A stretch of DNA of 64,000 nt, from positions 372,001-436,000 of the forward strand of contig WION01000010.1 in NCBI GenBank assembly GCA_015039365.1. Reading direction: 5' to 3'. A model generated the notes under the pieces. That model saw only the letters and a list, made by a program, of their open reading frames with translations. It did not search any database and had not been told where the DNA came from. The translations under genes and the position numbers were made by a program. Positions 32,036 to 43,745 of this stretch are shown here, piece after piece (the first letter of the stretch is position 1; every line of letters starts with the position of its first letter). The DNA comes from Amanita rubescens (Eukaryota > Basidiomycota > Agaricomycetes > Agaricales > Amanitaceae).

Positions 32036-34423
32036 GAGGTCATTACACTCCCCCCCCCTTACCCATAGGAATCCTATAGGAATTGTCGGATTCCTATAGG
32101 ATTCCTATAGGATTCTGATACATATGGTTGTCAGCCATTTTGGCTGAGAAATCCTACTTCATTCCAATGAGAGTCCTATTGGAGTTATTGGACTTTAATA
32201 GGAGTGAATAGGACTCATCCTATGGGAGTTTAATAAGAGTTTAATCAGACTATGCATAAATACAGTAGAAAGACATGTAGTATTGCTATTTTGAGCTTGT
32301 TTGTATATATTTACATATATTTGAAAGTGGTAGGTGCTGTGGGCTCCACTTCTGATGTTTAAATACCTCTAGAAACAGTGCTGAAAGCACCAAAACCCTC
32401 TTAAAAAATCTAAAAAAATGTTGAAAAAACCCAAAAATTATGTAGTGCTAATATTTGTGTTTGTTTATATTTGTTTATATGTTTGGTGGAAAATGGAGAA
32501 TATTCAGCTTCTTTCACCACATTTGTTAGGATGTTTGAGAATGGACATGTGTGACAGGGGTGTGTGACATGTTTGTGACATGCCTCAAACAATCTGCAAA
32601 AAAATGCCTAAAAAATTGTGGCATCTCAAATGTGCAGGAATGAACATGCCAAACAAGACTAAATTTCAAAAGTCTTAAAATATATGGAAAAATCAATGTG
32701 ATTAGGCTGAGTCATACATATATCACAATGCTATGTGGAAGCCAGCATTAGCAGTGGCCACATTGCCATTGTCACATTTCCACTTGACACCTAAATTGTG
32801 AGAAAACTAGTACCTCTGGTAACACTGCTGGTATGTATATAGCCTATACTTGTGAATATGAGCCTCAGGTGCACTTTGAGATACATAGTTATTCCAAGGT
32901 TAAATGTAATGAGGCTGAGTCTTATGTGACCCAAGCCCTGCAAGATGTTTTAACACAACTTTCACACCACTGCAGTGGCAAGCACCACCTGTCAAGGTGG
33001 ACCATGCTGTGAGAACTTAGAAGCAAAGGAAACATGTGATGGCTCTGATCCTAGTCACATAATCCTGGTTGTCCTTGAGTTGGATTTGCCACTTGGTGGC
33101 CCATAGTCTCCAAATTAGTTGTTTCTCCCATTTAACTGGGCATGTTTACTAAATTGTAGACAATTGTTGAGAGGTGGAAGTTGTCAATTACCATGTCAGC
33201 CACCATTAAAGAGTCACTGATCTGTTTATGGTATGGACTCCCAAATTATGCACACCTGATTGGTTGGACAGGCCCACTTATTTTTCTACTTACTCATTTT
33301 ACTATATGTATGGTTGACTAATTCAGTGTGTCATTGTTCTCTTGATTATGGAGTTCAATACATATGTTTTTAGTGTGGATGTTTAGTAGGCTGGTTGTCA
33401 TTATGCTGCTAACAACTACTCACCACCATGTGATCACCAGATAACCAACATAACCAACAACTCATCTCTGCTCCCAGTTCTGAGTCCTCCCCTAGTTGAA
33501 ACTTGACTTCAATACATACATAGTAGCCACAAATCCTCATAACCACAACCTTCTCACATTTGTTCATGACCTCTGACAACTCTCTCTGCAATGTCATAGG
33601 TGATTGATGGCCACTGTTGCCAGCAACAACAGTGGCCACATTGTGGAAATTGATCATGACACAACCACTGGATCTGATTCATACTAAGTGGCAATCTCTA
33701 CACTGCAACTGCACATGGAGCCCACTTTTGGCATGCAGGTAGAGTTGATCATGTTGGCCTTGACCCATAGGTGACTACATCCACTACTGTTGACCTCTGA
33801 AGCAATTACTCACTGTTGAACAAGTCATTGCAAGTGATTGACTTCTGCTACCATTGAACCATCAGCAACCTCAACTTCCTACAACAGACCAAACTACACT
33901 GACTATCACATCACCAGAAATCCTTGACTGAATTGTGTTGCATTGTGGCTTTGCAAGTGGTCATGGCACATGGAATGGTGATGGTGACATAATTCTTGCA
34001 TGTTGTTGATGAAATGAGTTTTGGCATTTTTACTTGTCAATTCTCTCAGACTTGTCTGAAAAAATGTATTTTGCAAATATCTCAAGTTTGGCTTTATTTG
34101 GTCCCCAAATCCCTACATGCCCTAGATCACATGATTTTTCTGCATTTTTAAAGTATTTTTGAGATTTTATTGCAAGCATAAATAACACCAAACAATACCA
34201 AACAACAATCCACAGCCCCTCCAAACTCATACCTTCAAAAAATGCTGTCAAATGATGCCCATATTGTTTATTTTGTGCAAACAAACATAAACAAATGCAA
34301 ACATCTACTTTGGGAACATTTTTAGCATTTTTCAAAATCTTATCAGATTGTTATCAGAATCCTATAGGAATCCCTGATTCCTATAGGACTCTTATCATAC
34401 TGGGGGGGGAGTGTAAAGTACTG
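32036..34423 (-). mobile_element. hAT-1 copy in Ty3-A2 pol (2388 bp)
   Basis: The left end reads GAGGTCATTACACTCC and the right end, inverted, CAGTACTTTACACTC. GATAGTTA flanks both sides (32028-32035, 34424-34431), while copy A1 has this site once near 6057. This is direct proof of insertion with an 8-bp duplication. It includes the region that matches the SINE-like family near 32886 and has no ORF worth calling. Confidence 0.9.
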
Positions 34424-34431
34424 GATAGTTA

Positions 34432-34866
34432 CTTGATCGTATTTGTCTTCTGACCAGCTTCCTATAGCCTCAAATGTATGTTTGTTCCATCCATGATCTG
34501 TCATCTGCGATCCTTTGTGTGACATCAAATATCCGATGACGAGACTTTCTTCCCATTCAGGCATAGCTATTCTGTCAATCTGTTGACAGATGCTCCGAAA
34601 TGATGCCTTGATCTTGTCCTGTTCAGAGTCTCGGAACTCTAGAGTCTTTTCTTTCCAATTTACGTCTGGGTTGTGCTTCTCTAGCCAAGGAAGTCCCAGT
34701 ATGATTGTTTGTTTTCCTATTGCTGATACGTAAAACCATTCAGTCATGCGTTTTCCGTTCATTTCAAAGGTGATAAGACATTGTTCATCAATTTCTCCTT
34801 CTTTGTTTATGGTGCCATCGACGTTATAAACTCTAATTGGTCGTGAAGTTTTTCGTTTTCTCCATG
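34432..34866 (-). pseudogene. Ty3-A2 protease-RT linker segment
   Basis: Continues pol upstream of the hAT-1 insert: RPIRVYNVDGTINKEGEID, then WFYVSAIGKQTIILGLPWLE and LEFRDSEQDK. It begins abruptly at the deletion junction with LTR sequence at 34866, so the catalytic DCGA motif is lost. Confidence 0.75.
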
Positions 34867-34994
34867 TAAGAAGCAAGCTTGTCCGTATGAATCGAGCATA
34901 AGGGGTGAGACGAGTATGGTAGGCACATAGAAGAATAAACATGTCCGATGTGTCATGTGAGCATAATGCGGGAGTCCGTACCGTGTTGTAACAG
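34867..34994 (-). repeat. Ty3-A2 5' LTR remnant (128 bp)
   Basis: Matches the outer 128 bp of the 3' LTR (27382-27509) and ends GTGTTGTAACA before GAGAG. Confidence 0.85.
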
Positions 34995-37211
34995 AGAGGT
35001 TCCCCTTTCCATCATATGAAGGAGGGCAGTTGGGAGGGCTATAAACTTTAATTCTGTGGTGGGTGGTTTGTTTAGTATGAGCATGCTATGCTGTGACAGG
35101 TCAGGGGATATGAAGCGACTGCTGTGTGTAGTGCTGATTTCATGGCATTGTTGAGGCCCTTATCACAGGATATAATAAGATTACCTTTAATTGACCATCT
35201 GATGCTAGAGATGTGATGATTGTTGAAGAGGGCTAGTTGATCTTTGTTGAACATCATCAGGTTGATGAGCTGCACAAAGTCATCAAGGAGGGTGATGCCA
35301 TGTAAAAGTTTGAGTTTGGAAACTGTGTTGCAGGCAGGGAGAGTGACAGGTGTAGTTCACCAACCCATGTGCTGGCTGTGGATGGGCGTATGACAAGGGA
35401 CTTCTTGGTCTCTTGGGCTCGGTATGATGGTTTGGATTTGGGTTGCGGTTTGGTGTCATTGATAAGTGAAGACAGTGCAACAGATGCAATGTTGGCAAAG
35501 GATTTTTTGGGTTGGGTGGCTGATTTGTTGTTGTTTGTTGCCTTTGGTTGTGTATGCAATGTTGATGCCGTTCCTGGAGCATCAGCTAGCTGGGCAGCCA
35601 TATTGAAGATCCTTTCAGTGCTGAGATGGGGGTAGGATTTTGCAATGGTGGCAAAGGCATTAGTGAAGTTTTTGTTGGCTACCAAGAGAGAGACCAAGGC
35701 ACTAGTTTTACCTTTCGACCTATTTTTCCTTGGTTTGCTATCATCGGGGTGTTTAGGTGTTGTTGCTGTTGTCTTCTGTGGTTGTGTGGGGGGGGTCAGT
35801 AGTCATGGGGACATCAGGGTCAATGGGGAGAGAAGGTTTGTTGTGGAGATCCTTCAATTGTGCTCTCAATGTTAGAACTTTGGCTCATAAGGACGCAACA
35901 TCAGTCTGGAGGATGGTGGTGTCTTGATTGAATTTCTGTTTATCTTTGTAGTTGGATTCAAAAGCCTTATTGAGTTGGGCCAACAGAGAGGCATACATGT
36001 CATATATGTCATCACCTGGTTTGATCCCATAGTTGTTGAGGGAGTGGTTAAAGGTGGTCAGAACTTCGGTCGGTGTGTTTTGGTTGATATTGTGAATGAC
36101 ACAAGTAAGAGCTTTATGCGCAGTCTGAAGATTGTTATGCACTGATTTCTCCCGTTGTAAGGCAGCCGATGCAGAGTGCATATTGTTGTTGCTATTTGTC
36201 TTGGAGTAGGCAAACTTCTTTTTCCAATGAGCAAGATCTCTGGTGAGTGTGTTGTTGACCTTAGTGCCTAAGTATGTTGAGTTAAAGTAGTTGGTGGTGG
36301 CATCAGTGCTGTTGAGCCTAGTGAGGTGATCCATGAAGATTTCAAAGTCGCGTGTAGATCCAGAGATGTGAACAGCCAAAAGCGAGTTGATTAGGAAGTG
36401 TCCTAGGGTTTGCCAGTTGACATGTTCCAATAAGAAAAGGTGGGTGAGTTCTGCGAGTCGGCCAACAAGGATACCACCTCATTGAGTGAAGTGGTGAGGG
36501 ACTTCAGGGTCAGTGATGGTGACATTGTTGGAAGATTCATGATATAAGCCTGGAATTGGTTGGTTGTTGAGTCCAGTGTCAGTGTCAGTGTCAGAGCCAG
36601 AGTCATTGTCATTGACTGAATTGACCTCAGACATGCAAGATTGTGGGCAAGAGAAGGCTGTGGATTGGTTGGCTGATAGGCGTGAGTGATGGGACACCCA
36701 TGACATAGGGTGAGAATCTGAGAAGGGGTTGTCAGCAGTATCAATTGGTTGAGATGGTAAAGGATTGAATCGAGGGGCAGTGGTAGTACCAGAGGGGGGG
36801 GGGGCTCTTCCAGGCATGGGGCTATGTGGAGTGCATAGGATGTCTTCCTCTAAATCCGGTTGTGAAGTTGGTATAACAGGTGAGGGTGCACGTGATTGCC
36901 ATTTATAGCATCAATGTCAATGGAGATATTGGAGTCATGAAATGCATCAGTGTGATGAGTGACAGTGTGAAGGTGTGGCAGTGGGTCATAGGAGATGTAA
37001 AGAAGAGGGTCAGAAGCCAGGGTGTAGGGCACAGGGCTATGAGAGTAAGAGGGGGAGTGGCACAGAGCCTCGCTCCACTGTGGGCAACATGAAGTTGTAA
37101 CCCTCAGATAGAAGAAGATGGAAAGGATGGGGATGCAGACCTGGATCTCTTGGATGCTGGCAGGGTGGACGAGGAGTGGTCAAGACAACCATGGGAGGGG
37201 GGTTCCCTCAT
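34995..37211 (-). pseudogene. LINE ORF1 N-terminal half, decayed
   Basis: Likely start at 37211 (MREPPSHGCLDH, then SKRSRSASPS, an opening I associate with Tad1-type ORF1). Coding blocks follow in several frames: 37032-36850, 36817-36479, 36430-35885, 35697-35257 and 35275-35072. Runs of G (36796-36806) and a GTCAGT microsatellite (36568-36600) sit at frame changes. The 36430-35885 block looks helical (coiled-coil-like). It is interrupted at 34995 by Ty3-A2. Confidence 0.5.
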
Positions 37212-37430
37212 GGTAGATAAGTGGGAGTGCTCAGGAGGTGGAGGGAAGGAAAAGGATGATGGAAAGAGGGAGAAAAAGGGGGAAAGGGAAGAAAATGAGA
37301 TAATAGAGACAAGGAGCTTCTTTGGAAGAGCACTGGACAGGAAATGGTGGTTGGGGAATGTAAAACATATACAGTATATCTCAAAGGGGAAGGAAGGTGG
37401 TGGTAAAAGGACAAGAAAACATGGTGTTGT
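37212..37430 (-). other. LINE 5' untranslated region, probable
   Basis: Purine-rich DNA before the presumed ORF1 start; no gene. Confidence 0.3.
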
Positions 37431-37532
37431 ATAAACTAACTCATTATGCACAAAACAAAGAATATAGTATTGTAACGCTAAATATAAAGGATTTGAGCAA
37501 TAAATATCTGATGTTTAATCACTCAATATTCA
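37431..37532. repeat. Copia LTR fragment
   Basis: Matches about the last 100 bp (plus-strand order) of the solo LTR at 38102-38480, ending CTCAATATTCAACA, and abuts hAT-1 sequence at 37533. Confidence 0.6.
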
Positions 37533-38010
37533 ACACTTTATGTATGGTTGATTAATTCAGTATGTCATTGTTCTCTTGATTATGGAGTTACATATGTGAG
37601 TTTACTTTGCCACATGCTTTTAGTGTGGATGTTTAGTAGGCTGGCTGTCATTATGCTGCTAACAACTACTCACCACCATGTGATCATCAGATAACCAACA
37701 TAACCAACAACTCATCTTTGCTCCCAGTTCTGAGTCCTCCCCTAGTTGAAACTTAACTTCAATACATATATATAGTAGCCACAAATCCTCATAACCTCAA
37801 CCTTCTCAGATTTGTTCATGACCTCTGACAACTCTCTGCAATGTCATAGGTGATTGATGGCCACTGTTGCCAGCAACAACAGTGGCCACATTATGGAAAT
37901 TAATCATGACACAACCACTGGATCTGAGTCATACTAAGTGGCAATCTCTACACTGCAACTGCACAGAGCCCACTTTTGGCATGCAGGCAGAGTTGATCAT
38001 GTTGGCTAAT
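37533..38010 (-). repeat. hAT-1 internal fragment
   Basis: Follows the internal hAT-1 sequence seen at 33300-33760 (for example CTCACCACCATGTGATCA), then diverges near 38006. No termini. Confidence 0.6.
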
Positions 38011-38101
38011 GGCATTGAGCAGGCACATTTGATGACATCCACACAGCAAGTGCATATTTTGTACAGCAATACATGGCAGGTTGCATTGTAACTCTAGAGT
38101 A

Positions 38102-38480
38102 TGTTAAAAATGCGCCAAGTGTTGTTGCAGCTCACTACAAATGTTGTAATAGTTGTCTAACCCTCTGATAGGCTTAATACATGGTTTAGACGTTCACAAA
38201 TGCGGTCTATAACAGTTGAAGGCAGTTATATCAAGTCTATATCCAAGTGTAGGTACTGTAGTTCCCTCCCTACATGTAAGGACACCTGGCCTGTTTGGTC
38301 TATTTACTACCTATCCTATCAGCGTGAGTTTAGGTGTCCACTATATCGTGTTTTGTCCAGAGACACAACCGCTACACCTATAAACTAACTTATTATACAC
38401 AAAACAAAGAATATAGTACAGTAACACTAAATATAAAGGATTTGAGCAATATCTGATGTTTAATCACTCAATATTCAACA
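38102..38480 (-). repeat. Solo Copia-family LTR (379 bp)
   Basis: Plus strand begins TGTTAAAAATGCGCC and ends ATATTCAACA, flanked by GAGTA on both sides (38097-38101, 38481-38485). The coding orientation of this family is probably minus, because a related copy at 43593 is followed on that strand by GGTTATGGGCCC. Confidence 0.85.
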
Positions 38481-38485
38481 GAGTA

Positions 38486-39535
38486 GTGGCTAGTAGCTTG
38501 ATTAATGTGATTTGGGGAATTGCACCAAGTATATTGATGCACAGAAAAAATGAGTATTGGATCATGAGGTTCATTGGTTTGACAGGGTCATTGAAAGAAG
38601 ACAGGGTCTGAAAAGGGGGAATAAATGGCTTTAGTATTGTTGGCATCTATTCTTGGTTAATAGTTGTGGGAGGTGTACTTGAGTGGGCAAGAATGACCTG
38701 GCACACGTGGTGCAGCAGCTGGTGCTGCTGGTTCATGACACTTATGATCTAGTACAACTGTTGGTGCCACTTCATTGCAATAACAAGCCAATGCACATAA
38801 ATGTTTATCCAGTTACTAGGGTGGCATCAGGACTGGGTCTTAACAGCAATGAAACTGACACCAGCTTGACATCGGATGATGGAATTACTGCGGCGTTCCA
38901 CTGCAAGGCTATGTAGTGTAATTCAATTTGGTCAATGTCAAAGATTAATGATCATCAAACATTATTTACCAGTGAGAATGATATCCTTACATGGAATAAG
39001 TGAGAGCAGGTGCATTCAAATCAAGTTTGCTGGACACAAAGATTGTAATAAAATCTACAAAGTTGATCAGGATAATCTGATTCATATGACTGTGCCCTCT
39101 TGTGCCCTTCATCCTCTTTCATCCCACACACAGACGGTTTTGGTTATCTCTGCTTGCTTGACAACATATCCCATGATCTCCTCTAGGAGGCCCAAAAGTC
39201 ATATCTTGATTCTCTTATCTCTATTGATGATGATCTGATTCTGATGACACATGCTGTCCTTATTTGGTAACCGATCAGAAAAAAGTCATACTATTCTCTT
39301 GTCAATGGTTTCCAGGCCTCTGAGTCTGAGTCATGCAAGTTGGAATGCAATGATGCAGCTCAGGATCAAGCCACCACATTCATCTTTTCTAGGCATTGCT
39401 TAAAAGGCTGTGAAAGGCACTGCTGAACAACTCAAGCACCATGCACAAATCAACCCCCATCGCATTCTCACTAAAAATGCGATGAAGACTCTCATGAAAG
39501 ACTCTGCATGACAAGTCTGAAAGGCTTGAAAGTAA
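38486..39535 (+). other. Unassigned region with short frames
   Basis: Short plus-strand frames (77 codons from 38683 and 120 from 38876) have near-normal composition but no motif I recognise. They may be remains of an unknown transposon or gene. Confidence 0.25.
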
Positions 39536-39939
39536 GTGTTCCACTGTCATTGGTTGTCTTTACTAACAACAGCACTAGTGACGAACTTGCCAGATTTTAC
39601 AGTGGAGAGTGATCCTGAAGAATATCCCAACATGTTTATGGAGCTCATGAAGGCAACACTTGGCAAGAAAAAACAGTTAGTTGATCCTTTTCACTTTGAA
39701 GCTGTGATGCTATCTTACACTTATTTTAGTGTAGATCCTCAAACACATATAGTAGATAGGACAGAAGACTGGAGCAATGGTTTCAAGGCACAAATCAAGG
39801 GAATAATGGATGGCTACTTGGAATGGAGTGCTCAAGTAGGGTGGCATGCTGATTTACCTGAGCTGAGTGTGGAGCAGGTTCAAGGTTTCAACATATTGAA
39901 GTTAGGTATGCATACTGTATGTTTCTTTTCTTTTCTTTC
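39536..39939 (+). pseudogene. Unknown protein fragment cut by a Copia LTR
   Basis: The frame reads well from about 39580 (blocks PEEYPNMFMELMKATLGKKK, DPFHFEAVMLSYTYFSV and GYLEWSAQVGWHADLPELS), acidic with regular hydrophobic spacing. It stops where a Copia LTR begins (39946). I do not recognise the family. There is no clear start, and upstream homology is probably degraded. Confidence 0.35.
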
Positions 39940-39945
39940 CATACA

Positions 39946-40031
39946 TGTTAAAAATGTGCCAAGTGTTGTTGCAACTCACTACAAATGTTGTAGTAGTTGT
40001 CTAACCCTCTGATAGACTTAATACATGCTGT
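39946..40031 (-). repeat. Copia LTR fragment
   Basis: Begins TGTTAAAAATGTGCC and breaks at the SINE-like sequence that follows. Confidence 0.6.
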
Positions 40032-40033
40032 AG

Positions 40034-40140
40034 ATGCAGTTCCGAGGCTGTATTGAAACAAAGGCTTTGGTCTTCTGCCGGCAAGGTCGTGTGGGTGCTT
40101 GTAACGCAGTTAAGATACCGGTAACTTCCGGGAACCATAT
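40034..40140 (+). repeat. SINE-like repeat, copy 3 (head only)
   Basis: Begins CCGAGGCTGTATTGAAAC and shares the block TTGTAACGCAGTTAAG...GGTAACTTCC with copy 2. Confidence 0.5.
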
Positions 40141-40589
40141 GTACAAACAAACCACCGAGTATCTACCACCTCACCCTCCAACCGCCTCACCCTCCAACTG
40201 CCTCACCCCAACTGCCTCGCCCTCCAACACCTTGCCAACACGCTCAATCCACGCCCCAAGAGCTCCCACAAACCATCAATCTACAGTAACCCTCAAAACT
40301 GTTCCAATGTTTGGCCATCTTGAAAAGATTGACCAACCACACAATGGGAAACTTTTATAAAATTAGTAGAAATTAGTAGATGATAGAATAGCATCTAAGC
40401 TTGAATTTGAGCATATACTGATGTCAATTGAGTCAGTAGTCCATGAGATATAAAATGTTTTGTGAGGCAATGTCATTGGAACGGTTTTGTGGCCGACATG
40501 GTGGGATGACAAAACCAGTATCTAGCAATTATATGACAGTGGTGAAAGTCATACTACAATGTTGAATAACCTTAATATGTCTCGGATAA
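40141..40589. other. Unassigned stretch
   Basis: Contains a short CCTCACCCTCCAAC(T/C)GC reiteration (40170-40235). No gene or transposon end recognised. Confidence 0.35.
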
Positions 40590-42217
40590 GTGCTTAAAAT
40601 GCTTACATTGCATCAATGTTCACTCAATATTCAACAGCAAAAGGATAAATGTATTGCTCTTGGGTCACATATGGAAAAGTGCATATTCATTGGGTATCCT
40701 GAGGGTTATAAGGGTTGGAAATTCTACAATCCTATTACAAAAAAAACAATTGTTTTGGAAAGAGCAGAGTTTGATGAACATTACATGCTTGGCTCACACT
40801 CTGTTCAACAACCTCAGGAAACTAGAAATGAAATGAATGACACACATACAGAGCAACATTTCACATTCTGTTCAACAACCTCAGGAAACTAGAAATGAGA
40901 TGAATGACACACATACAGAGCAATGTTACATTCCAATACCAGCTATACAAGTGGAAGTTGATGATGATGATGATGACAACATACAGGTGCCATTGCCAGA
41001 GTGACAGGAACAGCAGCAGCAGCAGCAGGAGCAACCAGAGGAAGAATGTGATGTGCAACCAGAGGCTGAAGCTGAAGCTGAACAAGAAGAAAGGCCAGTT
41101 ACTCCACCACCATGGCCAGTACCAGTTGAGCCCCAGAGGTCCCATTAGCACAGAGACATGAAAGACGAAATGTGCAACCTCCTGGTGAATGGTGGAAGGT
41201 TAAACCTCGTGTTTTGAGGTATAATGATGATGATGAGGGGGAAGAAGATGCTGAATGTGTTCATACATCATCATTAACTGGAAATGAACCTAATAGCTAT
41301 GCTGAAGCGATGGCTGGCCCAGATGCACAGAGGTGGCATGAGGCTGCTTTGGAGGAACTAAATGCACAATTGAACAATGGGACATGGGTGTTGGAAAAGC
41401 TGCTTCCTGGAAAGAAAGCAATTGGCTCCAAATGGGTGTTTCACATAAAGAGGAATGCAGATGGCACTGTAGAGCGATTCAAAGCCAGGATTGTTGCTAA
41501 AGGTTACAATCAAAGACCTGGATTTGATTACATGGAGATATTTGCCCCAACTATGCATCAGGCCACTATTCGCCTTATCCTAGCACTGGCAGCAATAGAT
41601 GACTTGCATTTGTGCTCTGTAGACATCTCTCATGCATTTATTAATGGAGATATTGATGCTGATGTCTATATGATGCAGCCAGAGGGATTTAAAGAGCTTG
41701 GATCAGATTATGTGTGCAAGCTAAACAAGTCTATCTATGGGTTAAAACAAGCTGCCAAGTTATGGAATGAGAAGTTGCACTCTGCCCTTCTTGACATGGG
41801 ATTCAATAGAATCTGCTCAGATCCAGCTCTGTATACATTTCAGAGAGATGATGTCCGGATCATAATGCCAGTGTATGTGGATGATTTTACACTTGCTTCC
41901 AACTCTCAGGCTGCCTTGGACAAGGTAGTCAGTGATTTGTCCAAGTACTTCAAGTTGAAGGACTTGGGAGAGACATCGTACTTGCTTGGAGTTGCTATTA
42001 GGAGGGATAGAGCAAAGAGAAAGATCTATCTTTCACAAAAGCAGTACATTATGGACATCTTGAAGCGATTTGGCATGGAGAATTGCAGTACAGTGGATAC
42101 ACCAATGAATCCTGGTTTGAAGCTTTCACAAGACCAGTGCCCTAAAAGCAATGAGGAGATGAAGGAAATGAAAGACATTCCTTATATCAGTGCAGTGGGC
42201 TCAGTCATGTATTTATT
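40590..42217 (+). pseudogene. Copia pol fragment: integrase C-terminus and RT
   Basis: The first part (from about 40640) shows the Copia integrase C-terminal signature KCIFIGYPEGYKGWKFYNP and ERAEFDEHY. The RT frame runs 41172-42217: WVLEKLLPGKKAIGSKWVF, RFKARIVAKGYNQ, FAPTMHQATIRLILALAA, the catalytic YVDDF near 41875, and SAVGSVMYLLL, at which point an LTR fragment takes over. Between the halves a 67-bp tandem duplication (40801-40934) and a TGA (about 41003) break the frame. A CAG run (41010-41030) follows. RNase H is absent. Confidence 0.8.
40801..40934 (+). repeat. 67-bp tandem duplication in Copia pol
   Basis: CTGTTCAACAACCTCAGG starts at 40801 and again at 40868, with a few differences. 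67 is not a multiple of three, so the duplication shifts the frame. Confidence 0.8.
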
Positions 42218-42418
42218 GTTGTGCCAAGTGTTGTTGCAACTGACTACAAATGTTGTAGTAGTTGTCTAGCCCTCTGATAGATAGACTTAATACACGCTTT
42301 AGACATTCACAAATGCAGTCTATAAATAATAGTTGATAGCAGTTATATCAAGTCTATATCGAAGTGTAGGTACTGTAGTTCCCTACATGTAAGGAAACCT
42401 GGCCTGTTTGGTTCTATT
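42218..42418 (-). repeat. Copia LTR fragment fused to pol
   Basis: Starts inside the LTR (GTGCCAAGTGTTG) and runs about 200 bp before the next LTR begins. Confidence 0.7.
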
Positions 42419-42784
42419 TGTTAAAAATGCGCCAAGTGTTGTTGCAACTGACTACAAATGTTGTAGTAGTTGTCTAGCCCTCAGATAGACTCAATAGATG
42501 CTTTAGACGTTCACAAATGCGGTCTATAACAATTGATAGCAGTGATATTAAGTCTATATCCAAGTGTAGGTACTGTAGTTCCCTACATGTAAGGAAACCT
42601 GGCCTGTTTGGTTCTATTTACTACCTATCCCATCAGGCATGAGTTTAGGTGTCCACTATATCGCGTTTTGTCCACAGACACAACCACTACACCTATAAAC
42701 TAGCTCATTATACACAAAATAAAGAATATAGTATTGTAACACTAAATATAAAGGATTTGAGCGATATCTGATGTTTAATCACTC
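42419..42784 (-). repeat. Copia LTR, nearly complete
   Basis: Begins TGTTAAAAATGCGCC and runs to TTTAATCACTC, lacking the final few bases, where it meets an inverted copy. Confidence 0.7.
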
Positions 42785-43030
42785 GCGATATAGTGGACAC
42801 CTAAACTCACGCCTGATGGGATAGGTAGTAAATAGAACCAAACAGGCCAGGTTTCCTTACATGTAGGGAACTACAGTACCTACACTTGGATATAGACTTG
42901 ATATTACTGCTATCAACTGTTATAGACCACATTTGTGAATGTCTAAAGCGTGTATTAAGTCTATCAGAGGGTTAGACAACTACTACAACATTTGTAGTCA
43001 GTTGCAACAACACTTGGCACATTTTTAACA
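42785..43030 (+). repeat. Inverted Copia LTR fragment
   Basis: Reverse complement of the left two thirds of the LTR, ending GGCACATTTTTAACA. With 42419-42784 it forms a large imperfect palindrome. Confidence 0.75.
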
Positions 43031-43189
43031 GCATCTCCTAGCAATCCTTGTGCAATGTGGTGGCAGAATATGTTGTCACAGCACACATAAAAAATGTAGG
43101 GCCTATTTGATGAGTCTGTAATCTTTGTCTCCCTGTGCTGACATGGGTTTGTCTTAGCAGCTGCTGATATGGTATGAAGTGGTGAAAAG

Positions 43190-43560
43190 TAAGTAAGATC
43201 ACATTCATTCTTTTTTTCCAGCTGACATGTGTATTCAATCGAGCCAAATGCCCCCTTTCAAAAGCCCCCTTGGGTGACACACTGAGGAACTTCAATATAC
43301 ATCTCTCATTGGAGCCTTCCATGGTAATACCCACAACCACTTGTATCAGCTGTCAAACCTAGCAACATATGTTGACAGACTGGGGCTTGAAGACTTAGAG
43401 GGGATGTGAGCGCTTTTTTACCAAGTCAAATGCCCTAGCTTCATCAACACATTAAGCAAGTATTTTGAAAACCATTGCCATCAACACATATTGGAGTACA
43501 TATTGATTAAGTAGACTGTCCAAAATTGCCAGTCTAGTCCAAAACACAATAGCAGTTCTC
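43190..43560 (+). pseudogene. KDZ-type transposase C-terminal relic
   Basis: Plus-strand frames give GAFHGNTHNHLYQLSNLA, then GLEDLEG and, after a one-base shift in a G run (43403-43406), GCERFFTKSNALASSTH. This LEDxEGCERF(F/W)xxxNAL signature is typical of Kyakuja-Dileera-Zisupton transposases, common in mushroom genomes. Stops follow, and no N-terminal or catalytic part remains. Confidence 0.65.
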
Positions 43561-43592
43561 TAGCAGTTACTCAAAGTCCAGGGCCCATAACC

Positions 43593-43745
43593 TGTTAAAA
43601 TGCACCAAGTGTTGTTGCAACTCACTACAAATGTTGCAGTAGTTGTGTACCCCTCTGATAGACTTAATACATGCTTTAGATGTTCACAAATGCGGTCTAT
43701 AACAGTTGGTAGCAGTTATATCAAGTCTATGTCCAAGTGTAGGGT
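43593..43745 (-). repeat. Copia LTR fragment with adjacent PBS
   Basis: Minus strand reads ATTTTAACA, then GGTTATGGGCCC (43592-43581), the same junction as at 3780. This fixes the coding orientation of the LTR family. It is truncated at 43745. Confidence 0.65.

Larger units (their letters stand above)
27058..34994 (-). mobile_element. Ty3 chromovirus, family A, copy A2
   Basis: Runs from a full 3' LTR (27058-27509) to a 128-bp remnant of the 5' LTR (34867-34994), with GAGAG on both sides (27053-27057, 34995-34999). The segment holding PBS, gag and early protease has been deleted: the LTR remnant joins protease sequence directly at 34866. An hAT-1 copy (32036-34423) sits inside. It is inserted in the LINE. 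Confidence 0.9.

Noticed and set aside
37104..37451. Possible membrane protein upstream of LINE ORF1
   Set aside because: The hydrophobic stretch is the complement of purine-rich 5' UTR; only its last 35 codons look like ORF1.
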